Part shown: positions 29,947 to 37,152 of the stretch, piece by piece
Layout of the letters: each line of letters starts with the position of its first letter
Numbering within the stretch: the first letter of the stretch is position 1
Translations under genes and position numbers: made by a program
The notes under the pieces: model-generated
Seen by the model: only the letters and a program-made list of their open reading frames with translations
Told to the model about the DNA's origin: nothing
Databases searched by the model: none
NCBI GenBank assembly: GCA_964520375.1
Contig: CAZFNQ010000004.1
Location: forward strand, 1-37,152
From: CAZFNQ01 sp964520375
GTDB lineage: Bacteria > Patescibacteriota > Saccharimonadia > Saccharimonadales > JANWIN01
DNA length: 37,152 bases
Direction: 5' to 3'

Positions 29947-29960
29947 ACAGTATATACTGT
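29947..29960. promoter_or_regulatory. 14-bp perfect palindrome covering the -10, candidate operator
   Basis: ACAGTATATACTGT is a perfect palindrome immediately after the 12-bp one. It contains TATACT (29953-29958), which ends six bases before the ATG at 29965. A bound dimer would occlude the -10. The half-sites CTGT/ACAG are shared with the neighbour palindrome. Confidence 0.5.
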
Positions 29961-29964
29961 TTAT

Positions 29965-30300
29965 ATGATTGAAGGTGAGCCAATTCGAAAGATACCAAGA
30001 CCAGAACCCGGTAACCGGGTAATTCGAATAAATCAAGGACCAGGAAGTTCTGCAGAAGAGTTTTCTGGTTTGGCAGAAGATAGTCTCGGAATACAGGATG
30101 GTAATACTACTTATGGCATGGATATTGATGAGCTAATAGCTCCACAGCCGGGAATTGAAGAGTTTCTTGTTGACGTTGATCTAAACAAGCCTGTTAGAGT
30201 TGTTAAACCTCAAAATGGTGGTCGTGGCCAACGTAGACTTTTTTCACTACCTCGCATAGATCAATTTCGGCGTAAACATTCTAGAGGCGGACCGCGCTAG
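29965..30300 (+). CDS. Orphan 111-aa protein under a palindromic promoter
   Basis: No family is recognised. The product begins MIEGEPIRKIPRPEPGNRVI, has an acidic middle (SAEEFSGLAEDSLGIQDG, MDIDELIAPQPG) and a basic Arg/Gly-rich C-terminal end (GGRGQRRLFSLPRIDQFRRK). There is no signal peptide or membrane helix; the charge split suggests a largely disordered, possibly nucleic-acid-binding protein. The predicted mRNA is leaderless, and two adjacent perfect palindromes in the promoter indicate specific repression. It is convergent with the Nudix gene, three bases apart. Confidence 0.6.
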   Translation: MIEGEPIRKIPRPEPGNRVIRINQGPGSSAEEFSGLAEDSLGIQDGNTTYGMDIDELIAPQPGIEEFLVDVDLNKPVRVVKPQNGGRGQRRLFSLPRIDQFRRKHSRGGPR

Positions 30301-30303
30301 AAT

Positions 30304-30699
30304 TTAAAGTTTAATTTCTCCTGTTTCAATCATCCTTACAAATGCACTGGCGCCAGCTGATAGTTTTATAGCATGCATCTCATCCAATGAAAAATACTTG
30401 GCATCGTCAAAAGTTTGGGGTTCACCAATGCTAATTTTGCCATCTGTAATCTTAGCCAGGTACCAGCTGTAGTGTAGGACGCGGTCCCTCTCAATAAAAT
30501 CACGCGCACCTAGTAATTTTATAATCTTGGCATCAACACCCACTTCTTCTTTTACTTCGCGTATAGCGGCGGTCTTTGGATCTTCTGTGTTCTCTAGCTT
30601 ACCGCCCGGCACTTCCCATTGATCGGCACCGTTTGAGTGACGATGTAATAATAGTACCCTGCCATGTCTATCCTTCAAGATGCATCCTGCCAACTTCAT
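30304..30699 (-). CDS. Nudix hydrolase, MutT-like
   Basis: The 131-residue protein has a full Nudix box, G-x5-E-x7-REVxEExG, in GGKLENTEDPKTAAIREVKEEVG (about 33-55). LLLHRHSNGADQWEVPGG precedes it, the usual MutT-type start. It probably hydrolyses oxidised or other nucleoside triphosphates (8-oxo-dGTP is the common guess). It is the last gene of the dnaG-rpoD-kinase-polA unit, 27 nt after polA. Confidence 0.88.
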   Translation of the reverse strand: MKLAGCILKDRHGRVLLLHRHSNGADQWEVPGGKLENTEDPKTAAIREVKEEVGVDAKIIKLLGARDFIERDRVLHYSWYLAKITDGKISIGEPQTFDDAKYFSLDEMHAIKLSAGASAFVRMIETGEIKL

Positions 30700-30726
30700 T
30701 GCGGTTCAATCATAAGCTGACGGATG

Positions 30727-33390
30727 TTATAGTTCACCCCAGTTTTTACCTATATCAGTGTCCACTGTTAGTTTGATCGGGAGTTTTACTACCTCTTCCA
30801 TAGTATCTTTGAGCAGTTTTGCTGTTCCCTTGCCACTGCTGGCTGGGCATTCAACCAAGATTGAGTCATGAATTTGCAGCAGCATTTGGCCTTTAGTACC
30901 AGCAAGTTTCTTGTCAACAGCTATCATAGCCATTTTCATAATGTCAGCAGCCGTGCCCTGAAACGGCATATTCACTGCTTGACGCATAGCGGCCTCACGC
31001 ACGGCAAAGTTAGATGAGTGAATATCCGGAGTCGGGCGGCGGCGGCCAAATAGCGTTTCTACGTAGCCTTTAGTCCGGGCTTGTTCCTGCACCGACTTTA
31101 TATATCCCATTAGTTTGGGTCGAACCTCAAAGTATTTATCAATAAAGTGTTTGGCTTGCTGGTAAGTCATACCAGTGGCTTGTACTAGACCGTGTGGGCC
31201 CAGGCCGTACATAATACCAAAATTTACCGCTTTGGCATCACGGCGCATGTTTTTAGTCACATCTTGGGGCTCACGTCCATAGATTTCTGCCGCCGTAGCA
31301 GTATGGACATCGACATCTTCGTTAAACTGACGGATAAGTTCTTTATCCCCGCTTAGATAGGCCGCTATTCGCAGTTCAAACTGGCTATAATCAGCGCTAA
31401 TCAGTACGTGTTCCGGGGCAGCTACAAAAGCCGTACGGATTCGCCGACCCAGTTCAGTACGGACAGGGATATTTTGTAAATTGGGGTCATTGCTACTGAG
31501 GCGACCGGTTTGGGCCACCGTTAGTGCATAAGTTGTATGCAGCCGTGATTTTTCATCTACCTGCTTGGGCAGAGTATCTATGTAAGTGTTTTTAAGCTTA
31601 ACAACTTCGCGGTACTGGGTAATTAAGTCAATAATAGGGTGCTGGCCTCGAAGTTTATCTAATTCACTGGCGGCCGTACTGTAACCGGTTTTGCCTTTTT
31701 TTATTCCTTCTTTAGGCAAATTGAGCTTGGTAAAAAGTATGTCGGCCAGTTGGGCTGGGCTAGATATATTAAATTCACGGTTTGCATGACCGTAAATTTG
31801 TTGCTCAAGGTCACTAATAATATCTTCTACCTCGCCTGCCATGTCTTTTAGGTATTCAACGTTCAGCTGTACACCAATGTGTTCCATGCGTGCTAGTACA
31901 GATATGATTGGCCATTCTACTTGCTCAGCCAGTGTCTTAAGCTTGGTGTACTGTTTAAGATTTAGTTCGTTTTGTTGTTGGCTTTGCAGGGCTCTAATTA
32001 TTGCTGTAATTTCAGCAGCACGATGAACAATCTCGCTGGGTGTTAAGTCCTCGAATGATGAGCCTTCGTAATCCAGTTCGCTTTTGGCTAGTTCAGTTAG
32101 TGATTGCTCTCGGCGCAGTGGATTTAATAAAAAAGCACCTACTTGAGTGTCATGAGCGATAGGAGGTAAATTAACTCCGAGTTCAAGTAATACTTTTAAT
32201 GTATTTTTGGTGTCATAGCCGACCACCGGAGATGACATAGCAGACAATATTCGCTCAACACTAGACAAAGAATGTTCCTTTAACTTAGTAAAATCGAGTG
32301 TATAAGTTGTTTTGGGATCAGGGCTAATTATTAAAACTTGCGGATCCCGCCCATGTTTGCCGGCACTTCTAGAGTAAACAACCATTTCTGTGGCTTTCGC
32401 TAGCTTTAGTTGATCGAGTTTATCGTTGGAATCAATAACTATATTTTTGCCAATGGGACCATGAACTGAGGACTGGGAACTTTGGACAGGTAACGTAACT
32501 GGCACATTCATTACTTCCGGCAATTGGCGGACTAGGCTACGAAATTCTAGCTTTTGCAGCAGTTTCTGTAACTCCTCAGGCTTACACTTGCTGCCATCAA
32601 CAGCCTTTAAATCCAGCTTTATAGGCGCATTTAGCATAAGTGTTACTAGTTTTTTGCTCAAGTATGCCAAGTCTTTGCCAGCTTCTAATTTTTTGCGAGT
32701 ACTTTCTTTAATTAAAGCTAGGTTTTCATAGACACCATCCAATGTTTTGTGTTGCTGTAGTAGCTCCAGGGCTCCCTTTTCACCAATGCCAGGCACACCC
32801 GGAATATTATCTGAACTGTCACCTTTTAAAGCCTTTAGATCAATAAACTGATGGACATCTATACCGTATTTATTCCGAAAGGCAGCTTCATCAAACTCTT
32901 CAATATTACTAAGTCCAGTTTTAAGTACATAAGCGTGCACGTGGCCGTTTACCAGTTGCAACACGTCCAAGTCACTAGTGATTAGAAATGTTTCTATGTT
33001 TTTTTTGCGAGCCTGAACAGCTAAGGCGCCCATAATATCATCGGCTTCATAATCATCCAGTTCGTACAGGGGCCAACCAAAGGCATCTAACAGCTCGTGG
33101 AGTACTGGAATTTGGGCATGAAAATCCGGTGGCGCTGGTTTACGCCCGGCTTTATATTCAGGGTAAATCTTAAGCCGGCTGCGGATATTAGTTTTAGGCT
33201 TATCCCAGGCTACTGCCACGTAATCTGGTTTTAATCGTTTGATAACTTCCAGAGCCATGACGGCAAAGCCATAGACGCCGCCAGTCGGTGTGCCGTCTTT
33301 GGTACTAAGATTAGGCATGGCATAATAGCCGCGGTAAAATACGCTCTTTCCGTCGATTATAGCGAACCTCTTGCGCCGCTCCTCAGCCAT
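30727..33390 (-). CDS. polA: DNA polymerase I
   Basis: The 887-residue protein has an N-terminal 5'-3' exonuclease (FAIIDGKSVFYRGYYAM; DDIMGAL; KGDSSDNIPGVPGIGEKGA), a 3'-5' exonuclease-like domain and an A-family polymerase domain. Motif A is LISADYSQFELRIAAYLSGD, the O helix is RRDAKAVNFGIMYG, and motif C is LLQIHDSILVE. The proofreading DxE pair is missing and GYDTKNT replaces the second exonuclease motif, so proofreading is probably absent, as in Taq. In motif C the residue after the catalytic Asp is Ser instead of Glu. Its interdomain linker coincides with a heptamer-periodic DNA stretch (32455-32489). Confidence 0.96.
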   Translation of the reverse strand: MAEERRKRFAIIDGKSVFYRGYYAMPNLSTKDGTPTGGVYGFAVMALEVIKRLKPDYVAVAWDKPKTNIRSRLKIYPEYKAGRKPAPPDFHAQIPVLHELLDAFGWPLYELDDYEADDIMGALAVQARKKNIETFLITSDLDVLQLVNGHVHAYVLKTGLSNIEEFDEAAFRNKYGIDVHQFIDLKALKGDSSDNIPGVPGIGEKGALELLQQHKTLDGVYENLALIKESTRKKLEAGKDLAYLSKKLVTLMLNAPIKLDLKAVDGSKCKPEELQKLLQKLEFRSLVRQLPEVMNVPVTLPVQSSQSSVHGPIGKNIVIDSNDKLDQLKLAKATEMVVYSRSAGKHGRDPQVLIISPDPKTTYTLDFTKLKEHSLSSVERILSAMSSPVVGYDTKNTLKVLLELGVNLPPIAHDTQVGAFLLNPLRREQSLTELAKSELDYEGSSFEDLTPSEIVHRAAEITAIIRALQSQQQNELNLKQYTKLKTLAEQVEWPIISVLARMEHIGVQLNVEYLKDMAGEVEDIISDLEQQIYGHANREFNISSPAQLADILFTKLNLPKEGIKKGKTGYSTAASELDKLRGQHPIIDLITQYREVVKLKNTYIDTLPKQVDEKSRLHTTYALTVAQTGRLSSNDPNLQNIPVRTELGRRIRTAFVAAPEHVLISADYSQFELRIAAYLSGDKELIRQFNEDVDVHTATAAEIYGREPQDVTKNMRRDAKAVNFGIMYGLGPHGLVQATGMTYQQAKHFIDKYFEVRPKLMGYIKSVQEQARTKGYVETLFGRRRPTPDIHSSNFAVREAAMRQAVNMPFQGTAADIMKMAMIAVDKKLAGTKGQMLLQIHDSILVECPASSGKGTAKLLKDTMEEVVKLPIKLTVDTDIGKNWGEL
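32455..32489. repeat. Heptamer-periodic stretch within the polA linker
   Basis: Five 7-base units on the plus strand share a GGAC/GAAC core, for example AGGACTG and TGGACAG. They encode the Ser/Gln-rich linker around VQSSQSSVHGP between the 5' nuclease and the exonuclease-like domain. Confidence 0.4.
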
Positions 33391-33417
33391 AGCTACAAGT
33401 ATACGCTATCTGTTAGC

Positions 33418-34014
33418 TTAAAGAATATCTTGGATAGCTTGTTTAATTTTATTTACAAACTCTTTTTTGTTATTACCGTTGTTTTCTAGAATTTTAGTAG
33501 CATGGCTTTTAACATATGAAATATCCATTTGGACTTCTTTGGGAATGCCTGTCTGAGGTTTCCATTGCAGGGCTTCTTGGCGTTTGAATTCCAGTAAAGT
33601 TATATGAGCTTCACCTTCTCGTAAATTCTTTACACCTCGATTATGGCGCACCTCATCGCTGGCCTCAACCCAAATAAGTTGGCCGCCGTGTTCTAAGATA
33701 AAATCTACTTCAACGGGAGCGCGAACACTCCAAAGCACTAGACCTTTATTTTGCTGATCTTTTTTCTGGCGCTCATTGAATTGTTTGAGAGCCTCTTGCA
33801 AAATAACATCCGGTCCCCGAGTTTCCCGCAACCAGTTAGAAGTTTCAGTCATATTAGCGACAGATATAGGATCGGGCTCACCGCTGTGACGTTTAAAGGC
33901 ATAGCCTCGGACTACGTCACCAAAAGAAATACCGAACCAACCATCAGCAATCAATACTTCAGCTACTGTATCTTTACCGCTCCTTGGTAAGCCACCGATG
34001 CCAATTAGTTTCAT
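33418..34014 (-). CDS. P-loop kinase-like protein (AAA_18 / dephospho-CoA kinase-like)
   Basis: The 198-residue protein starts MKLIGIGGLPRSGKDTVAEV with Walker A GLPRSGKDT, followed by FGISFGDVVRGYAFK and ETSNWLRETRGPDVILQEAL, the pattern of small nucleotide or metabolite kinases. LVLWSVRAPVEVDFIL and LIWVEASDEVRHNR give the later strands, and a basic lid follows. The substrate cannot be assigned. It lies between rpoD and polA in the replication operon. Confidence 0.7.
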   Translation of the reverse strand: MKLIGIGGLPRSGKDTVAEVLIADGWFGISFGDVVRGYAFKRHSGEPDPISVANMTETSNWLRETRGPDVILQEALKQFNERQKKDQQNKGLVLWSVRAPVEVDFILEHGGQLIWVEASDEVRHNRGVKNLREGEAHITLLEFKRQEALQWKPQTGIPKEVQMDISYVKSHATKILENNGNNKKEFVNKIKQAIQDIL

Positions 34015-34050
34015 TTGATTAGCTCTCCTTATCTACCATCAATACGTCTG

Positions 34051-35181
34051 CTATTTGATGTAATCGTGTAGCTTTTTGGCGTCTCGGTGTTTGCGCAACT
34101 TAGCAAGCGCCTTAGCTTCAATTTGTCGGATGCGCTCACGAGTGACGTTAAATTCCTGGCCAACTTCTTCTAGTGTGTGGCTCTTGCCGTCTTCCAGGCC
34201 AAAGCGTAGCTTCAAGATTTTTTGTTCACGCTCTGTCAAAGCCGCCAGCATATCCTTAACATGCTCTTTTAGCAGCTGCACCGTGGCTGATTCCTCAGGA
34301 CTAATAGTGTCTTCGTCTTCAATAAAATCACCTAAAACCGAGTCCTCTTCGTCATCACGCACACTGGCATCGAGACTGGATATATCCTGCTTGATTTTCA
34401 TAATATGCTCTACTTTATCGACGTCAATTTCCATTTCTTGGGCTATTTCCTCGTTGGATGGTTCACGGTTTAATTCCTGGGTTAGGCGTCGCTGGGTACG
34501 CAGTAGCTTGTTAATAGTCTCCACCATATGTACAGGAATACGGATGGTGCGAGCCTGATCGGCAATGGCTCGAGTAATAGCCTGGCGGATCCACCAGGTG
34601 GCATAGGTACTGAATTTGAAGCCTTTATCCGGATCAAACTTTTCTACCGCTCGTAGTAAACCGGTGTTGCCTTCTTGGATTAGGTCCAGTAGATCTAGTC
34701 CCCGGCCAACGTAGCGTTTGGCAATGCTAACCACTAGACGCATATTAGCTTCTGCCATCTTGTCTTTAGCACCTTTATCACCAGCAACCACCCGGTTTGC
34801 TAGGGCTAGTTCTTCCTCGGCGTTTAGCAGAGGGATTTTACCAATTTCACGCAGATAAAGTCGCACCGAGTCATCGGCGATATCATCTAGATATACTTGT
34901 TCATTTAAAGTTACTTCTTCCGGTTCTTCGGTTACCCACTCGCCGCTAAAATCGGCGGCTGTCGGTTCACCCGGGGCTGTTATAGCAATATCAGCATCAG
35001 CCAGTTCGGTGTACAAGGCGTCTAGAACATCTATGTTCTCTGGTGTGTCAGCGATTTTGGCAAAAATATCGCGTTGGTCAATCCGACCGTCTTTTTTAGC
35101 CTTGGCCAGCAAATCTTGCTTAGCCTTTTCCAGGGCTGGGTCTATGATATTGTCATCAACAACTGTTTCGTCGTCAGCCAT
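34051..35181 (-). CDS. rpoD: RNA polymerase primary sigma factor
   Basis: The 376-residue protein carries region 1.1 (acidic, about 1-65), region 1.2 (DSVRLYLREIGKIPLLNAEE) and region 2 (MRLVVSIAKRYVGRGLDLLD and FSTYATWWIRQAITRAIADQ). Region 3 follows, then region 4 with the helix-turn-helix LEEVGQEFNVTRERIRQIEA that reads the -35. The long non-conserved insert of E. coli is absent. Region 4.2 residues RERIRQIE agree with recognition of TTGACA, which fits promoters seen here. It overlaps the dnaG stop by 8 bp and is translationally coupled. Confidence 0.97.
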   Translation of the reverse strand: MADDETVVDDNIIDPALEKAKQDLLAKAKKDGRIDQRDIFAKIADTPENIDVLDALYTELADADIAITAPGEPTAADFSGEWVTEEPEEVTLNEQVYLDDIADDSVRLYLREIGKIPLLNAEEELALANRVVAGDKGAKDKMAEANMRLVVSIAKRYVGRGLDLLDLIQEGNTGLLRAVEKFDPDKGFKFSTYATWWIRQAITRAIADQARTIRIPVHMVETINKLLRTQRRLTQELNREPSNEEIAQEMEIDVDKVEHIMKIKQDISSLDASVRDDEEDSVLGDFIEDEDTISPEESATVQLLKEHVKDMLAALTEREQKILKLRFGLEDGKSHTLEEVGQEFNVTRERIRQIEAKALAKLRKHRDAKKLHDYIK

Positions 35182-36910
35182 TTATTTTCTCCTTTATTGA
35201 ATTGAGTAGTTCATCAAATGCCTTTGCTTGTTTGAGTAAATCTTTGGTTTCGGGTTCACCAGATTGACGCATAGCTTGGGCTAATTTAGTTTTTTGCGTG
35301 TTTACGTATTTTTCAATTAACCGGATCTGCAGTCTAGCTGCTTCATATTGCAGCTCAACAATGTCTAGATCCTGGTAAAGTTCCTCATAGAGTAATGTTA
35401 ACATTTTACCATAATCTTCAAGATTTTGCACTGTTCTGTCCGGTTCCTTTTGTAAAAATGCCAGTAGTTTTTGAGCCGGTTCCAGAGGCATCATTGGAGC
35501 AGTCAGCGGTTCTAGATAAGGTCGCAGATCTGGCTGCATAAGAGTTAGTGCTAGGAGATGATTCTGAGTTTTTATAACCTCTACTTGCTCAGCATCTAGT
35601 TGCTTGGGTGTAACTTGTTTGCGACTTAGTGATGAGTGCTCGCCGCTTGTTTGTGACAATTTTGTGCGCAAAGCGTCTGCACTAATGCCAATGAGCCTGC
35701 TAAGTTGAGTAACGTAATGATCCTGCTCGACACTATCGGGTAGTTGGCGGATAACTTTGAGTAAAATATCAGTGAACTCCCGTTTGCCTTTGGCGCTAGT
35801 TATATCCAGCTGCGATTGGTAGCGCTCAATCAGCCAATCAACTGCGTACTTCGGGTTTTTTATAGCCTTCTCCCACAACTTAGGGTCCTTTTTAATAAGG
35901 TCGTCTGGGTCTTTGCCATCTGTGACAGTAATAATACTTAGGTTGACTTCGGCTTTGGCGGCCAGAGGTATAGTGCGCTCAGCCGCTTGCAAGCCAGCTT
36001 TATCTTGGTCAAAGGCTAAGCGAATATCCTGAGCCAAGTTGCCTACCATCTTTAGGTGGGCCTCAGTCATAGCGGTACCAGCTGTAGCTACTACTTGTTT
36101 AATACCAGCTTGGTGACTGGCAATTACGTCCATATTACCCTCTACTACTACAGCGTAGCCACCCTTGCGGATAGCTTCTTTGGCCAGATGCAAGCCAAAC
36201 ACATGCCGGCTCTTGTCATAAAGTATGGTCGCTGGAGTGTTGATATATTTAGGAGCATTTGGGTCATCATTAAGCATGCGAGCAGTAAAACCAATAACTT
36301 TACCAAATGGATCCATTAGCGGAATCATAATACGGCCACGGAACATATCATTTGGTTGTTTAAACCGCTGGGTGCTTAAACCGGCTTGTTTGAGCTCGGC
36401 AAGAGTAAATCCCTTGCCTAACAAGAATTTTGTCAGCGAGTCACTAGTGTTTGGTGAATAGCCAATTCTGAAGTTTAGAGCCGTTTCTTTGCTAATATCA
36501 CGGGTTTTAAATATATACTCTAATGCGGATTGATTCCTTTTAAAATGTGCTTGGTAAAACTTAGTTGCTAGTTCTAGGGCTTGGCCCAAGCGTTCTTTTT
36601 GCTTGCCCCGATTACTGCTTCCTCGTTGATACTGGCTAAGATCGACTCCAGCTTGTCTGGCCAACAGCTCCAAGGCACCCTTAAAGTCAGTGCCTTCCAT
36701 TTCCATGACAAAGCTGAACATAATTCCACCCTTACCACTGCTAAAATCGTGCCAAATTTGCTTTTCAGGGCTGACCATAAAGCTTGGTGTTTTTTCATTG
36801 CTAAAAGGGCTCAGACCTCTGAAGTTACGTCCCGCCCGTTTTAATTCCACGTAGCGGCTAATAACATCTTCTATACTTAGCCTAGACTTTACATCCTCGA
36901 CTGCATCCAT
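35174..36910 (-). CDS. dnaG: DNA primase lacking zinc ligands
   Basis: DnaG lays RNA primers for replication. The 578-residue protein has the N-terminal CHC2-like domain, the TOPRIM domain (VVVEGNMDVIASHQAG with EGxxD, and LAFDQDKAGLQAA with DxDxA) and a helical C-terminal domain that normally binds DnaB. All four zinc ligands are replaced: CPFH reads SPFS (S34, S37) and HCFGC reads HDFSS (D55, S58), while the rest of the ribbon (NEKTPSF, SPEKQ, GKGG) is conserved. Catalysis should remain. Its stop overlaps the rpoD start. The predicted promoter at 36918-36946 gives a leaderless mRNA. Confidence 0.96.
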   Translation of the reverse strand: MDAVEDVKSRLSIEDVISRYVELKRAGRNFRGLSPFSNEKTPSFMVSPEKQIWHDFSSGKGGIMFSFVMEMEGTDFKGALELLARQAGVDLSQYQRGSSNRGKQKERLGQALELATKFYQAHFKRNQSALEYIFKTRDISKETALNFRIGYSPNTSDSLTKFLLGKGFTLAELKQAGLSTQRFKQPNDMFRGRIMIPLMDPFGKVIGFTARMLNDDPNAPKYINTPATILYDKSRHVFGLHLAKEAIRKGGYAVVVEGNMDVIASHQAGIKQVVATAGTAMTEAHLKMVGNLAQDIRLAFDQDKAGLQAAERTIPLAAKAEVNLSIITVTDGKDPDDLIKKDPKLWEKAIKNPKYAVDWLIERYQSQLDITSAKGKREFTDILLKVIRQLPDSVEQDHYVTQLSRLIGISADALRTKLSQTSGEHSSLSRKQVTPKQLDAEQVEVIKTQNHLLALTLMQPDLRPYLEPLTAPMMPLEPAQKLLAFLQKEPDRTVQNLEDYGKMLTLLYEELYQDLDIVELQYEAARLQIRLIEKYVNTQKTKLAQAMRQSGEPETKDLLKQAKAFDELLNSIKEKING

Positions 36911-36987
36911 ACTACTTAGTATCTAGCAGCGAGTATTAAGTATCAAGCGTAAGCACTAACCTCTAGCACCTAATACCTAAAACCTAT
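36911..36987. repeat. Degenerate telomere-like heptamer repeat
   Basis: Eleven 7-base units can be laid end to end on the plus strand. Related units include AGTATCT, AGTATTA, AGTATCA and, further on, CACCTAA and TACCTAA. The stretch fills the whole dnaG-orphan gene interval and also contains the predicted dnaG promoter. Confidence 0.5.
36918..36946 (-). promoter_or_regulatory. dnaG promoter (leaderless)
   Basis: TTGATA (36941-36946) and GATACT (36918-36923) are 17 bp apart on the minus strand. The -10 ends seven bases before the ATG. The -10 is a weak match, so this is tentative. Confidence 0.4.
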
Positions 36988-36993
36988 ATTATT

Positions 36994-37152
36994 ATGCTTA
37001 TGCAAACAAATGGCCCCTCACCCGCGCCCCCACCGGCCCCGATGCCCAGTGGCAATAGCCAAAACCCCTACGATTTTATACTTAAAGGCGAAGGTAAACC
37101 TAAGCGTTCATTTGGTAGCGGCTCATTTAAGCAAAGAATTATTATTGTCGGT
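36994..37152 (+). CDS. N-terminus of a membrane or secreted protein (3' end outside window)
   Basis: 53 codons are visible. The start is MLMQTNGPSPAPPPAPMPSG, then NPYDFILKGEGKPKRS, a Gly/Ser stretch, basic residues and the first residues of a hydrophobic run (RIIIVG) at the window edge. Pro-rich cytoplasmic tails followed by a single membrane helix are common in CPR envelope proteins. A TATATT (36985-36990) ends three bases before the first ATG, so the second ATG at 37000 may be the true start. Confidence 0.55.
   Translation, partial: MLMQTNGPSPAPPPAPMPSGNSQNPYDFILKGEGKPKRSFGSGSFKQRIIIVG

Noticed and set aside
29930..29960. Classical LexA (SOS) box
   Set aside because: The half-sites match CTGT/ACAG, but the spacing is 4 or reversed with 6, not the 8 of E. 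coli LexA, and it is not the GAAC-N4-GTTC of Gram-positive LexA. Kept only as an unassigned operator.
34076..34558. 160-codon plus-strand open frame
   Set aside because: It is antisense to conserved rpoD regions 2-4; Ser/Arg-rich composition is typical of a reverse-frame artefact.
1..37152. Alternative genetic code (TGA as Gly)
   Set aside because: TGA ends pilM, mutM and other genes in natural ATGA overlaps, and conserved proteins contain no internal TGA.
1..37152. CRISPR array, prophage, IS element, tRNA or rRNA gene
   Set aside because: No regularly spaced repeats with unique spacers, no transposase or integrase frames, and no cloverleaf or rRNA-like segments were seen.

Overview
The window looks like a chromosomal segment of a member of the Candidate Phyla Radiation (Patescibacteria), most likely Candidatus Saccharibacteria (TM7). 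This is inferred from gene content and order, the very compact layout, RNase J beside PNPase, and many membrane or secreted proteins without clear relatives. TGA is used as a stop codon (for example in the pilM/pilN and mutM/holA ATGA overlaps), so the TGA-glycine code of Gracilibacteria and Absconditabacteria does not apply. There are no tRNA or rRNA genes, CRISPR arrays, IS elements or phage genes. Almost everything is core chromosomal.

Layout. (1) 1-5374, minus: TPR membrane protein, 983-aa secreted protein, pilM and pilN, a type IV pilus and surface locus. The pilN C-terminal domain is interrupted by a module resembling a type 3 chitin-binding (CBM5/12) domain. (2) 5458-9043: ychF, a serine hydrolase of the beta-lactamase class A fold, a PH-like protein and a Crp/Fnr regulator. 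(3) 9052-12208, minus: the operon rpsF-ssb-rpsR-efp-tlyA-phosphoribosyltransferase. (4) 12334-16889: a two-TM surface protein, ftsK and two orphan small genes with leaderless consensus promoters. (5) 16938-24753, minus: a degenerate DHH protein, truB, rpsO, pnp, a small membrane protein, a uracil-DNA glycosylase and RNase J; this is an RNA-processing and decay block built on the common nrnA-truB-rpsO-pnp order. (6) 24902-30300: rpsT, holA, mutM, a DUF721/DciA-like protein, a HAD hydrolase, a PCMT-like methyltransferase, a MazG-like pyrophosphohydrolase and several orphans. (7) 30304-36910, minus: dnaG-rpoD-kinase-polA-Nudix, a replication and transcription operon. (8) A partial plus-strand gene starts at 36994.

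Recurring themes. Promoters match a sigma70 consensus (TTGACA-N17-TATAAT or TGn-TATAAT) and often end 6-11 nt before the start codon, so many transcripts should be leaderless or nearly so. Genes inside operons instead carry AAGGAG-type ribosome binding sites, and these decide the TTG starts of rpsF and efp. Two normally metal-binding proteins have lost their ligands: DnaG has lost all four zinc ligands, and the family-4-like uracil-DNA glycosylase has lost three of four Fe-S cysteines. Several intergenic stretches, and one linker inside polA, show a degenerate 7-bp periodicity that no annotated feature explains.

All names rest on motif recognition by eye. No database search was possible.
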